Source of the DNA: Coriobacteriia bacterium
Lineage (GTDB): Bacteria > Actinomycetota > Coriobacteriia > Anaerosomatales > JAAXUF01
Assembly: GCA_031292615.1 (NCBI GenBank)
Contig: JARLGT010000029.1
Location: forward strand, 1-43,446
Length of the DNA: 43,446 nt
Reading direction: 5' to 3'
Shown here in pieces: positions 24,661-32,690 of this stretch. The notes under the pieces are model-generated. The model was not told the origin of the DNA and ran no database searches. It saw only the letters and a list, made by a program, of their open reading frames with translations. Each line of letters starts with the position of its first letter. The stretch's first letter is position 1. The position numbers and the translations under genes were made by a program.

Positions 24661-25887
24661 TCACTGGTAACGGAGCGCCTCGATCGGGTCGAGCTTGGCA
24701 GCGCGGCGCGCCGGGTAGTAGCCGAACACGATGCCGATTCCGGTCGACACGCCGACCGCAAGGACAACGGAGTAGAGGCTTACCGTTGTGGAGTAGCTCG
24801 AGAACGTGGTGATGCCCCACGAGATGGCCCAGCCCAGCGCGATGCCGATCAGGCCGCCGAGCATCGTCAGGGCAATTGCCTCGGATAGGAACTGCGACGT
24901 GAGGTCGCTGCGCGTGGCACCAAGCGCCTTGCGCAGGCCGATCTCCCGGATGCGCTCGGTGACCGTGGTCAGCATCATGTTCATGATGCCGATGCCGCCG
25001 ACCACCAGAGAGATGCCGGCGATCGAGCCCAGCAACAGGGTGAGCGTGTTGGTGATGGTGGACAGCGTCGATGCGATATCGGCCTGGTTGGCGATCTGGA
25101 AGTCGGCATTGGACGAGTCCGCAATGCCATGGCGCGCCAACAGGAGCGTCGTGATGTCCGCCTCCACCTGGGTCATCGAGTCCTGCGATGCAGCTTCGAC
25201 GTACACGCTACTGACGCCGGTCGACTTGGACAGATGCGCTTGGAAGGTCTCGAACGGCACGTAGACGGCTGCATCCTGGTTGTCTCGGCCACTCGAGCCC
25301 TTGGATGTCGTCACCCCAATAACCGTGAACGGCTGACCGGAGATCCGAATCCTCTGCCCGATTGCACTGGCCGCATCGCCGAACAACGTCGAGGCGGTAT
25401 CCGGACCCAAGACCGCGACACGCGCCGAGTTTCCCTCTTGGCTGTCCGTGAACCACACGCCGTACTGAACGGTGTAGTTGCGAATCGTCGGGAAGTCGGA
25501 CGTCGTGCCGGTGATGTCGACGTTCGTATTGCTTGCCTCGGCAGACACCTGCAGGCTTGTCGATGTGATCGGCGCCACGGCTTTGACGTTCTTCACCTGC
25601 GTCCGAACGGCGTCGACGTCCTTGAGCGTGATGGAGTTAGTGCTCGCTCCCTGCCCGAAACCGCCGCCAATACGGCTGCTCGAGGCGCTGCCAGGGCTGA
25701 TCGTCAGCAGGTTGGCGCCCATGGAGGAGACGCTCGACTCGATCGAGGCCTTGGTGCCCTGTCCGAAAGCGACCATGACTATGACCGACGTAATGCCGAC
25801 GACGATGCCGAGGATGGTCAGGAACGAGCGGGCCTTGTTCGCCGTGAGCGACAGGAACGTCTCTGTGAGCAGGTCCTTCAAGTTCAC
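24661..25887 (-). CDS. MacB-like ABC transporter permease (FtsX family)
   Basis: This 408-residue protein has the MacB/FtsX layout: one N-terminal helix ('ARSFLTILGIVVGITSVIVMV', landmark), a large extracytoplasmic MacB_PCD domain (about 50-270) and three C-terminal helices with 'ERIREIGLRKALGATRSDL' before the second of them. The 'YYPARRAAKLDPIEALRYQ' ending is a family hallmark. It forms the membrane part of an efflux or lipoprotein-handling system with the ATPase and adaptor encoded upstream. The start is a GTG that overlaps the stop of the ATPase gene by four bases (GTGA), implying translational coupling. The natural substrate is unknown. Confidence 0.92.
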   Translation of the reverse strand: MNLKDLLTETFLSLTANKARSFLTILGIVVGITSVIVMVAFGQGTKASIESSVSSMGANLLTISPGSASSSRIGGGFGQGASTNSITLKDVDAVRTQVKNVKAVAPITSTSLQVSAEASNTNVDITGTTSDFPTIRNYTVQYGVWFTDSQEGNSARVAVLGPDTASTLFGDAASAIGQRIRISGQPFTVIGVTTSKGSSGRDNQDAAVYVPFETFQAHLSKSTGVSSVYVEAASQDSMTQVEADITTLLLARHGIADSSNADFQIANQADIASTLSTITNTLTLLLGSIAGISLVVGGIGIMNMMLTTVTERIREIGLRKALGATRSDLTSQFLSEAIALTMLGGLIGIALGWAISWGITTFSSYSTTVSLYSVVLAVGVSTGIGIVFGYYPARRAAKLDPIEALRYQ

Positions 25888-26603
25888 AGCGCGACACCTC
25901 CCCCGACAGCGACTCGCTCTGGGATGGCGTCCTCGGTCAGCACGCCGTCGCGGATGTGAACCGTGCGGTCGGCGTGCGCCGCAACCTCCGGCTCGTGCGT
26001 GATGAGCACGATGGTGCGACCTTGGTCGCGCAGTTTCTCGAACGTCGCAAGGATGAAGTCTCCTGTCACTGTGTCGAGGTTGCCTGTCGGCTCGTCTGCC
26101 AGGATCAACGCGGGGTTGTTCACCAAAGCACGGGCGATTGCGACGCGTTGCATCTGGCCGCCTGAGATCTGGTTCGAGAGCTTGTAGAACAGCTCGGGCG
26201 TCAATCCGGCGGCGGTCATAGCCGCCACCGCACGGTCGTGGCGTTCACGATCTGGTGTGTGCGAGTAGATCATTGGGAGCGAGACGTTGCGCATGATGCT
26301 CGTGCGAGGCAACAGGTTGAACGACTGGAATACGAAGCCGATCTCCCGGGAGCGTGCCTCGGCGAGTTCTGCTTGGTTCAGCGAGCTGACGTCGACGCCA
26401 CGGATGCGGTAGCTGCCCGAGGTCGGCGTGTCGAGCAGACCCAGCAGGTTCATAAGCGTCGACTTGCCCGAACCGGACGGGCCCATGATCGCGACGAACT
26501 CGCCTTCCTGGACGGTGAGCGATACGCCCTTGAGAGCCTGCGTGTATGTGTCACCGGTCAGGTACGTTTTGACCATGTCGCGGACTTCGATGATCGCGGG
26601 CAT
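25884..26603 (-). CDS. MacB/LolD-like ABC transporter ATP-binding protein
   Basis: The 239-residue ATPase has Walker A '[12 protein letters not shown]', signature 'ISGGQMQR' (Ile in place of the usual Leu), Walker B '[12 protein letters not shown]' and switch histidine 'LITHE'. '[11 protein letters not shown]' and '[12 protein letters not shown]' are typical of the MacB/LolD group. It should power the permease encoded next. The ATG overlaps the TAA of the adaptor gene by one base, and its own stop overlaps the permease start by four bases. The three genes are thus a tightly packed unit. Confidence 0.93.
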   Translation of the reverse strand: MPAIIEVRDMVKTYLTGDTYTQALKGVSLTVQEGEFVAIMGPSGSGKSTLMNLLGLLDTPTSGSYRIRGVDVSSLNQAELAEARSREIGFVFQSFNLLPRTSIMRNVSLPMIYSHTPDRERHDRAVAAMTAAGLTPELFYKLSNQISGGQMQRVAIARALVNNPALILADEPTGNLDTVTGDFILATFEKLRDQGRTIVLITHEPEVAAHADRTVHIRDGVLTEDAIPERVAVGGGVAL

Positions 26604-28024
26604 TAGTTGCCACCAGGTCCGCCACCGGGAGGTCCACCGGTACCGCCGAGCAGGCTTCGCGTGTTGGTGCTCTTGGTCGACGAGGAGGATGTGGTCGACG
26701 AGGCGGTAGAGTTGCTCCCCGTCGAGACGGTCGTTCCCTCCGTGATGCCACTCACGATCTGGGTGTAGTTGTCGTCCGCGAGGCCGACCTTGACGGTCTT
26801 CTGCGTGGTCTGGCCGCTCGGGTCAACGACCAGCACGTACTTGGAGCCGTTGTCGGTCTTGACCGCTGCGTTGGGGACGGAGATCGCGTCGGCCGCGCTT
26901 TGGGTCTCGATGTCCACCGAGGCGGTCATTCCGGTGCGAACGCGCTCATCAAGCTGGTTGAGCTTCACGTACACGGTGTAGTTGACGACGCCCGAACTGG
27001 TTGTGGCGTTGGGCAGAATCGAGCTGACCGAACCCGTGAACGTCTTGCCTGAGATCGCGTCGAACGTGATCGTCGCAGGCTGGCTGACAGCGACGCTGGG
27101 GATGTCGACCTCACTTACCGTCAGCTCGACCTGGAGTGACTTCATGTCTGTGATGGTGATCGAGCTACCCGAGCTGTTGCTCGACGAGCTCGTCGACGAG
27201 CCGGAGCTTGAGCTGCTGCTCGCGGCCGCTGTGCCACCGCTCGACGAGGAGCTGGAGCTGGTACCGGACGACACGGCGGTGCCCACAGAAAGAGGAAGCG
27301 CCGTGATGACGCCGTCGATCGGAGCGGTGACGACCGTCTCCTTCGTATTGGTAAGCGCCGTCGCGTAGCTGCCCTTCGAAGTGGTCAAGCTGGCCTTGGC
27401 CGCCTGCAAGCCAAGATCTGCGGAAGTCACACCGAGCTCGGCGGCGTCAACGGACTCCTCGGCCGTTGTCACCGATCGCTTGGCCATCTTGAGGTTGTAG
27501 GCGTGATCGGGAGCCGTAGTGGCCTCGGCCTGCACTTTCCAGAGCGCCTTCTTGGCCTGCAGCACCTTTGTGTTGGCGTCGTAGAGCTGGCTTTCGGCCT
27601 GCTCGTAGGAGGACTCCGCCTGCGTGACCCCCTGCTTGGCCTGAAGTAGCGATGCCTTGGCCTGGAGCAGTGACGTTTGCACGCTGTCGCTCGTGATCGT
27701 GTAGAGCGTGTCGCCCGCCGTCACCGTCTCGCCGAGGCTGACGTAGAGCTTCTTCACGGTGCCGCTGATCTGCGGGTTGACCGTGACTGAGTCGGCAGCA
27801 ACCGAGCTGCCGGTGCCGGATACCGCAACGCTGATGGCGCGCTTGGTGGCTGTTGCGGTCGACAAGGTCGATGTAGTGGAACTCTTCGACTGCGACAGCA
27901 CGATGGCCGCCACAATCCCGACGATGACGACGAGCGCGATAACGGCTCCGATCGCCCACCGGCCCTTCTGCTTGCGCGCCGCCGTCAACGGCGCCGCGGT
28001 GAGCGGCACAGCCTCGGCGTTCAC
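26603..28024 (-). CDS. MacA-like membrane fusion (adaptor) protein with Ser-rich insertion
   Basis: This 473-residue protein has a short cytoplasmic N-terminus, one helix (about 23-43) and an extracytoplasmic HlyD/RND-type adaptor. A lipoyl half ('PQISGTVKKLYVSLGETVTAGD'-type, landmark) leads into a long helical hairpin rich in Gln/Ala (about 110-215), followed by the second lipoyl half ('VVTAPIDGVITAL') and beta-barrel domains. Between lipoyl and barrel regions (about 245-290) lies a low-complexity stretch of almost only Ser, Gly, Thr and Ala. The C-terminus is again Ser/Thr-rich and ends in Gly/Pro. The GTG start at 28024 is chosen because a leader ORF ends on it (GTGA) and GAGG lies eight bases upstream. 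A GTG at 28033 is possible but would lie inside the hairpin. Confidence 0.88.
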   Translation of the reverse strand: MNAEAVPLTAAPLTAARKQKGRWAIGAVIALVVIVGIVAAIVLSQSKSSTTSTLSTATATKRAISVAVSGTGSSVAADSVTVNPQISGTVKKLYVSLGETVTAGDTLYTITSDSVQTSLLQAKASLLQAKQGVTQAESSYEQAESQLYDANTKVLQAKKALWKVQAEATTAPDHAYNLKMAKRSVTTAEESVDAAELGVTSADLGLQAAKASLTTSKGSYATALTNTKETVVTAPIDGVITALPLSVGTAVSSGTSSSSSSSGGTAAASSSSSSGSSTSSSSNSSGSSITITDMKSLQVELTVSEVDIPSVAVSQPATITFDAISGKTFTGSVSSILPNATTSSGVVNYTVYVKLNQLDERVRTGMTASVDIETQSAADAISVPNAAVKTDNGSKYVLVVDPSGQTTQKTVKVGLADDNYTQIVSGITEGTTVSTGSNSTASSTTSSSSTKSTNTRSLLGGTGGPPGGGPGGN

Positions 28025-28089
28025 GACTGCCACCTCGTGGCAGTTGAGACGCGCGACGTGCGCGCTGCGGGGCGGGACTTTCCGATCAT
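28021..28089 (-). CDS. 22-codon leader ORF before the MacA-like gene
   Basis: An ATG at 28089 has a very strong ribosome binding site (GAGGAGG, five bases upstream) and opens a 22-codon frame beginning MIGKSRPAAR. The frame ends in a TGA that overlaps the GTG start of the adaptor gene (GTGA). It is basic and Ser/Thr-rich and resembles no known protein. Its ribosome binding site is better than that of the adaptor gene itself. The arrangement suggests that translating it opens the hairpin at 28027-28043. It contains a Lys-Ser-Arg triplet; +X+ motifs of this kind are known to stall macrolide-bound ribosomes. Linking this to drug sensing is inference. Confidence 0.55.
   Translation of the reverse strand: MIGKSRPAARTSRVSTATRWQS
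28027..28043 (-). promoter_or_regulatory. Hairpin over the ribosome binding site of the MacA-like gene
   Basis: CTGCCAC and GTGGCAG form a perfect seven-base stem with a GAG loop, ending two bases before the GTG start. The weak GAGG ribosome binding site lies in the loop and stem, so the folded RNA should reduce translation. The leader ORF runs straight through it, which is the usual plan of a translational attenuator. Confidence 0.55.
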
Positions 28090-28182
28090 GGCGGCCTCCT
28101 CGGCGACAAGTAATACTCTTCGCCTTTGAAGCTACCGAGGACGTGCGCCCCGCGCGTCACCCGAGGGAGTGAAAGCTGCGTA

Positions 28183-28201
28183 CCACGTTGGGAGTACGTG
28201 G
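28183..28201 (-). promoter_or_regulatory. Inverted repeat upstream of the MacA-like operon, candidate operator
   Basis: CCACGT and ACGTGG form an inverted repeat with a seven-base spacer, about 95-115 bases before the leader ORF. Its place just before the efflux genes and next to a response-regulator gene makes it a candidate binding site for that regulator. No consensus is known to me. Confidence 0.3.
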
Positions 28202-28228
28202 CCGAGCCAAACTGCACCGGCAGAGACG

Positions 28229-28251
28229 TCGGCCGCCGCAGCGGCGGCCGA
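28229..28251 (-). terminator. Hairpin after the response-regulator gene
   Basis: An almost perfect palindrome (11 bases each side of one central base) lies about ten bases after the stop at 28261. It likely folds as an eight-base stem with a seven-base loop. It separates the two-component genes from the efflux genes, so the latter probably have their own promoter. Confidence 0.6.
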
Positions 28252-28260
28252 GGGTGGCTG

Positions 28261-28947
28261 CTACTCGCCTGGCTCGCCGGGGGTCACGAAGCCGCTCTCA
28301 TAGGCCAGCGTGACGAGCTGGGCGCGGTCGCGCGCTCCGAGCTTCATCATGACGCGGCTCACGTGCGTCTTGGCTGTTGCGGGGCTGATAAACAGCTCGG
28401 TGGCGATCTCGGCGTTGGACAAGCCGTGCGCCACTAGCGTAAACACCTCGCGCTCGCGCTCGGTCAGGTGCTCCAGTTCGGAGAGCGAGGCGCGCACCTG
28501 CGCGGGCCTGCGCGCGAACTCGGCGATAAGGCGACGCGTGACGCTGGGCGCCAGGAGCGCCTCGCCGCCAGCGACGACGCGGATCGCCTCGAGCAGTGCC
28601 TCGGGATCGGTGTCCTTGAGAAGGAAGCCGCTCGCGCCCGCACGAAGCGCCTCGTAGACATACTCGTCGAGGTCGAACGTGGTCAGGATGATGATGCGGG
28701 CATCGGCCGTCTTGGGATCGGCGATAATCGCGCGAGTCGCCTCGATGCCGTCCATGAGCGGCATGCGGATGTCCATGAGAACGACGTCGGGCACCGTGTC
28801 GCGAGCCAGTGAGACAGCCTCGACACCGTTGGAGGCCTCGCCAACGGCCTCGAGATCGGGCGCCGAGTCGACCAGCATGTGAAAGCCGCCGCGCACCAGG
28901 GCTTGATCGTCGGCGACAAGTACGCGAATGGGCGCGGTTCCGGTCAT
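28261..28947 (-). CDS. Response regulator, NarL/FixJ family
   Basis: This 228-residue regulator has a receiver domain (about 6-122) with the acidic pair in 'VADDQ', the phosphorylated aspartate at Asp59 in 'VVLMDIRMP' and the Lys in 'FLLKDTDP'. A LuxR-type helix-turn-helix follows (about 160-220), with 'LTEREREVFTLVAHGLSNAEIA' as landmark and 'SPATAKTHVSRVMMKLGARDRAQL'. The layout is standard for partners of DesK-type kinases. The ATG overlaps the kinase stop by four bases (ATGA). The efflux genes downstream on the same strand are the obvious target, by analogy with other kinase-regulator-ABC clusters. Confidence 0.93.
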   Translation of the reverse strand: MTGTAPIRVLVADDQALVRGGFHMLVDSAPDLEAVGEASNGVEAVSLARDTVPDVVLMDIRMPLMDGIEATRAIIADPKTADARIIILTTFDLDEYVYEALRAGASGFLLKDTDPEALLEAIRVVAGGEALLAPSVTRRLIAEFARRPAQVRASLSELEHLTEREREVFTLVAHGLSNAEIATELFISPATAKTHVSRVMMKLGARDRAQLVTLAYESGFVTPGEPGE

Positions 28948-30212
28948 GTGGTGCTCCTCACGATGGGGAGGCGCGCGGCAACGTGGAAACCGCCACCCGG
29001 CATGGGCGCAGCCTCAAACGTGCCGCGCAGCGCTGTGACGCGCTCGCGCATGCCGGCCAGACCGTGACCTCCCGCGGGCACCGGCGTGGGTGGAGTGTTG
29101 CCGTCGTCGTCGATGGTGATGCTCAGCGCGCCCTCTTCTCGGCGGATGCAAAGCATCACGTTGCAGATGCCAGCGTGGCGGACGACGTTGGTCAGCGACT
29201 CCTGGACGATGCGGTACGCCGAGCCCTCGACCACCGCCGGAATCTCGCCGAGATCGGCGTCGACGTGGGACTCCACCTTGTAGCCGGCCTCTGTGAGCGG
29301 CGCGATCAGGTCGGCGAGCCGAGCCAGCCCGGGAGCGGGCGCCAGCGGTGCGTCGCCCTCCTCCCCCGCTCGCAGCACGCCGAGCATGGCGCGGAGCTCG
29401 TCGAGGGCGTCTCGGCTGGTACGGCGGATCGCGTCGAGCGCTTTGCGGGCCTCGGCGGGGTTGGAGTCGATGACGTGCGCGGCTGCGCCGGACTGGACCG
29501 CGATGATCGACAGCGAGTGCGCGGTGATGTCGTGCAGCTCGCGAGCGATGTGCAGCCGCTCCTCGTCGACGCGCCGCCGGGCCTCCTCGTCGCGTGTGCG
29601 CTCCGCATCGGCGGCTCGCTGCTCGACCTCTGCGACGTAGGCTCGGCGGTTGCGAGTCGCATCGCCCATCGCCCCGGCCACGCCGAGCAGCGCGATGATG
29701 CGCACCGACTCGGCGAGCAGGCCGGTGCTGCCCACGGCGAACCATGCCGCGCCGAGCTGTGCGGCGGCGGAGAGCACGCCGGCGACGATCACGACGCGCC
29801 GATCGCGCAGGGATGCAACGGTGTAGAGCGCTACAAGCGGCGCGAGCCAAGCGATGTTGGGTGGGAAGTGGCCCACTTCGTAGACGACTGCTGCAAGAGT
29901 GGTCACGCCCAGGATCGTCAGCGGATAGCGCCGACGCCACACCAGGGGCAGGAAAGCGAGCGCAGTGACCACGTACGCCCAGGGCGAGGGAGTCCCGCCC
30001 GGACCGAACGGGGTGGCCGTCGGCGGTTGCGCCGAGAGCCTCGTGAGGGCGGCGTGGTCGAGTTGCCGGGGGCCATGCCCGCCATCGCCAAAGGAGAGCG
30101 AGCGCGGAATCAGTAGGCCCATGCAACCCACGACCGTCAGCGCGAGCGCGAACGCCGCGTCCTGCACGATCTGGGGAAGCCGCTTGAGGGTATGTGTCAT
30201 GTTCTCGACCAT
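28944..30212 (-). CDS. Sensor histidine kinase, DesK/NarX-type (HisKA_3)
   Basis: This 422-residue kinase has four to five membrane helices in its first 180 residues and no large extracytoplasmic domain, apart from a Gly/Pro-rich loop at about 40-75. It therefore probably senses the membrane itself or a small ligand within it. The HisKA_3 domain has the phosphorylated His227 in 'HIARELHDITAHSLS'. The ATPase domain follows, with 'VQESLTNVVRHAG' and 'ISIDDDG'-like boxes and 'GHGLAGMRERVTAL'. The start is given as ATG 30212; ATG 30200, four codons in, has a slightly better upstream sequence (GAGAAC). It forms an operon with the response regulator. Confidence 0.9.
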   Translation of the reverse strand: MVENMTHTLKRLPQIVQDAAFALALTVVGCMGLLIPRSLSFGDGGHGPRQLDHAALTRLSAQPPTATPFGPGGTPSPWAYVVTALAFLPLVWRRRYPLTILGVTTLAAVVYEVGHFPPNIAWLAPLVALYTVASLRDRRVVIVAGVLSAAAQLGAAWFAVGSTGLLAESVRIIALLGVAGAMGDATRNRRAYVAEVEQRAADAERTRDEEARRRVDEERLHIARELHDITAHSLSIIAVQSGAAAHVIDSNPAEARKALDAIRRTSRDALDELRAMLGVLRAGEEGDAPLAPAPGLARLADLIAPLTEAGYKVESHVDADLGEIPAVVEGSAYRIVQESLTNVVRHAGICNVMLCIRREEGALSITIDDDGNTPPTPVPAGGHGLAGMRERVTALRGTFEAAPMPGGGFHVAARLPIVRSTT

Positions 30213-30256
30213 GACGTGATGGTAGCCGCTCGCCGAGATGAGCGCATGAGCTTTGT

Positions 30257-30276
30257 GGAGTACCTGTGAATACTCC
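30257..30276 (-). promoter_or_regulatory. Inverted repeat upstream of the kinase gene
   Basis: GGAGTA and TACTCC form an inverted repeat with an eight-base spacer, about 45-65 bases before the kinase start. A GGAGTA also occurs inside the repeat upstream of the MacA-like gene. This makes it a candidate autoregulatory site, or a weak terminator for the gene at 30312. Confidence 0.35.
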
Positions 30277-30311
30277 GTGTGCGGTAGCGGCTAGGAGCGG
30301 GGTCGCACTGG

Positions 30312-30998
30312 CTAGCGCGCGCGGCCGAGAGCAACCGTCACCAGCACCTCGCCATCGCGGACGAAAGCCGGGAACGTCGAGACGTGTGCGTCCGGATGAT
30401 CCGTCGTTCCGGTGCGCACGTCGTAGCGCCACCCATGCCACGGGCACGTCAGGTAGTAGCCGTCCGTGAAGCCGTCGGAGAGCGGCCCGAACGCGTGGCG
30501 GCACAGATTCGAGAGCGCGAAAACCTCGTCGTCGACCCGCGCGACCACTATGTCGCGCTTGCCGATCTTGACGTGGCGCACCCCTCCCGGCGCGAGGTCC
30601 TCAAGACGCGCGACCGGCACGTCGACCAGCGAGCCGGCATGCGGCTCCTCAATCACGCCGATCAGCTCGGCGCCGTCCTCGACATCGGTGCGGATGAACA
30701 GACCGCACCAGCACTTCTGCATCGCCGCGAACTGGTCGGAGTAGAACGCGATGCACGGACAGACGATCTTCAGGTCTTCCTTGGGATCGCCCGTGCGCAT
30801 GCGGCAGGGGCAGTAGACGTCGCCATCGCGATCGAGGACGACAAGCTCGCTCTCGAGCACGTCGTCGACAAACTCGGTCTCGGTGTTGAACTTGTAGCCG
30901 AGATGAGCCGCGAACGGCTCCATGTAGGCTTTCAGGTCGTTGATGGTGGTTCCCGCCGGCAGGACACGGCGGACCGGTTTGGTTTCGTCGGGCGTCAT
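30312..30998 (-). CDS. Ferredoxin-thioredoxin reductase catalytic domain fused to a Rieske domain
   Basis: This 228-residue cytoplasmic protein joins two iron-sulfur domains. Residues 15-115 match the catalytic chain of ferredoxin:thioredoxin reductase, with Cys63-Pro-Cys65, Cys80-Pro-Cys82 and Cys96-Trp-Cys98. These are the six cysteines that bind the [4Fe-4S] cluster and form the active disulfide (CHC is usual for the last pair). Residues 125-225 are a Rieske [2Fe-2S] domain with Cys166-x-His168 and Cys185-x2-His188, sixteen residues between the two halves, as in oxygenase ferredoxins. Plausibly the Rieske domain passes electrons to the disulfide-reducing centre. A glutaredoxin-like protein is encoded ten bases upstream and is a likely substrate. 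The start at 30998 has no good ribosome binding site, so coupling to the upstream gene is likely. Confidence 0.88.
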   Translation of the reverse strand: MTPDETKPVRRVLPAGTTINDLKAYMEPFAAHLGYKFNTETEFVDDVLESELVVLDRDGDVYCPCRMRTGDPKEDLKIVCPCIAFYSDQFAAMQKCWCGLFIRTDVEDGAELIGVIEEPHAGSLVDVPVARLEDLAPGGVRHVKIGKRDIVVARVDDEVFALSNLCRHAFGPLSDGFTDGYYLTCPWHGWRYDVRTGTTDHPDAHVSTFPAFVRDGEVLVTVALGRAR

Positions 30999-31008
30999 CG
31001 GCCTGAGC

Positions 31009-31272
31009 CTACAGCCCGAGGACTTCGGAGATGCGGCTCTTGTTGAAACCGACAACTACCTCGTCGTCGACGACCAGCACGGGGAAGGACGTTCCGCCCG
31101 AAAGGCGCTTGACCTCGGCGGCAGCGACACCCTTGGGAGTCTCGGGATCGCCCGGAGTTCCTTCGAGCAGATCGACCTCGGTCAACTCGTACGCGACCTC
31201 GTGCTCGTCGAGAAACTTCTTGGTCATGCGGCAGTATGGGCACGTAGAGAGTGCGTACAGGTGAACGGTCAT
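31009..31272 (-). CDS. Glutaredoxin-like thiol-disulfide protein (NrdH/Grx type)
   Basis: This 87-residue protein has a thioredoxin fold with the active site Cys11-Pro-Tyr-Cys14 in 'ALSTCPYCRMTKKFL'. The cis-proline lies in 'GGTSFPVLVVDDEVVVGF'. An extra stretch (about 35-55) lengthens the usual glutaredoxin slightly. It should reduce disulfides in cytoplasmic partners. The fused reductase encoded ten bases downstream probably recharges it with electrons from ferredoxin. The start at 31272 has AAGGAG six bases upstream. Confidence 0.88.
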   Translation of the reverse strand: MTVHLYALSTCPYCRMTKKFLDEHEVAYELTEVDLLEGTPGDPETPKGVAAAEVKRLSGGTSFPVLVVDDEVVVGFNKSRISEVLGL

Positions 31273-31387
31273 TGTGGACTCCTTTTGGTGAGTCGCGCGA
31301 TCGCGGCATCGCGCCACGAGTGATGCGAAGGGTACATCTGGAGACGTATGTTCCCGAAACTGCGAACGACCGACTTGGAGCCATACC

Positions 31388-32653
31388 ATGCCCGATGAAC
31401 GCACAGGATGCCCACCCACCGATGCCGAGCGCCGAATCATCATCATCGGCGGCGGCTACGCGGGCACGACGCTTGCCGTGCGGCTCGGCCGAGCACTGAA
31501 GCGTCGACCCCGGCCGGGGGTCGAGGTGCTGCTCGTCGAGAACAACCCGTGCCAGCAAGCGCTCTCCGAGTTGGACCTGGTCGCGGCGGGACCAGAGCGA
31601 CCCGAGTTCTGCGAGCTATGGCTGCCGGCCGTACTCAAGAACCTCCCAGTGCGCACGTGCTTCAACCGCGCCGAGAAGATCGACTGCGCTCGGCGGGTTG
31701 TGACCATCCGAGGCGGGCAAGAGGTCAGCTACTGGCGTCTTGTCATCGCGACGGGCGCCGTACCGTCGCTCCCACCGATTCCCGGGCTTGCCGAGCACAG
31801 CATGACGATGTGGTCGGTCGCCGACGCCCAGATGCTGCAAGCCCGCGTTCACAACCAGATGAGGCTCGCCGCCGCGATGCCCTACGCCGAGGATCGGCGC
31901 CGAGCACTGTCGGTCACGGTCTGCGGTGGTGGTGCTACGGGCGTCGAGATCGTCGGCACGCTCGGCCAGCTGCTCCCCAAGCGAGCGGCCGATCTGGGGC
32001 TCGACCCCAACGACCTCAACATCCACCTGATCGAGGGCCGCCCTAGCATCCTCTACGACCTGCCCGAGGCGCAGCGCACCATGGCGGCTCGGCGCCTGAC
32101 TCGGCTCGGCGTGGAGGTCGTGACCGGCTCTATGGTCGCGAGCATCGACGCTGAGGCCGTCACGCTGGCCGATGGGCGGCGCGTTCCAAGCGCCGTGCTA
32201 GTCTGGTGTGGTGGGGCGAAGTCCGACCCGCACGCATCGGAGTGGGGCTTTACGCTGGACAACGGCGGGCGCATCGTGACCGGTCCGGACGGCAAGGCGC
32301 ACGGCCTAGACGACGTCTACGCCCTGGGCGACGTGGCCTCGTTCCACAACCCGCGGACCAAGGGCGTGCTTCCCATGCTCGCCCAGTTCGCGATCACCTC
32401 GGCCGAGCACGCCAGCGGCAACCTCCTCGCCGAGATAGACGGCGCCCCGACGACCCCCTTCATGCCGAGCATGCACGGCGAGTTCGTAAGCGTTGGCCCG
32501 AGCTGGGGCGTGGGCTGGATGTTTGGGCTCAAGCTCTCGGGCTTTCCCGCCATCTTCATGAAGCGGCTCACGTACGTCCTGTACTGGTGGCAAGTGGGTG
32601 GGATTCCGCTGGCGTGGAAACGCGGGCGCGAGTTGCTCTCGATGCAGCGCTAG
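31388..32653 (+). CDS. NDH-2-like FAD-dependent pyridine nucleotide oxidoreductase
   Basis: This 421-residue flavoprotein has the N-terminal FAD site 'IIIIGGGYAGTTLAVRL', the NAD(P)-binding site 'VTVCGGGATGVEIVGTL' near residue 180, and 'VYALGDVASF' near residue 315, the second FAD motif. This is the layout of type II NADH dehydrogenases. The C-terminal part 'RLTYVLYWWQVGGIP' is amphipathic and may hold the protein to the membrane, as in NDH-2. It would pass electrons from NADH to menaquinone, which this organism makes. Its divergence from the reductase/glutaredoxin pair gives a redox neighbourhood but no shared operon. A sulfide:quinone-type role is less likely because the catalytic cysteines of that family are not evident. 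The start has GGAG seven bases upstream. Confidence 0.85.
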   Translation: MPDERTGCPPTDAERRIIIIGGGYAGTTLAVRLGRALKRRPRPGVEVLLVENNPCQQALSELDLVAAGPERPEFCELWLPAVLKNLPVRTCFNRAEKIDCARRVVTIRGGQEVSYWRLVIATGAVPSLPPIPGLAEHSMTMWSVADAQMLQARVHNQMRLAAAMPYAEDRRRALSVTVCGGGATGVEIVGTLGQLLPKRAADLGLDPNDLNIHLIEGRPSILYDLPEAQRTMAARRLTRLGVEVVTGSMVASIDAEAVTLADGRRVPSAVLVWCGGAKSDPHASEWGFTLDNGGRIVTGPDGKAHGLDDVYALGDVASFHNPRTKGVLPMLAQFAITSAEHASGNLLAEIDGAPTTPFMPSMHGEFVSVGPSWGVGWMFGLKLSGFPAIFMKRLTYVLYWWQVGGIPLAWKRGRELLSMQR

Positions 32654-32690
32654 GCTCGAAGTGTCGGAGCCGCAGTGTACACTGCCCAGC

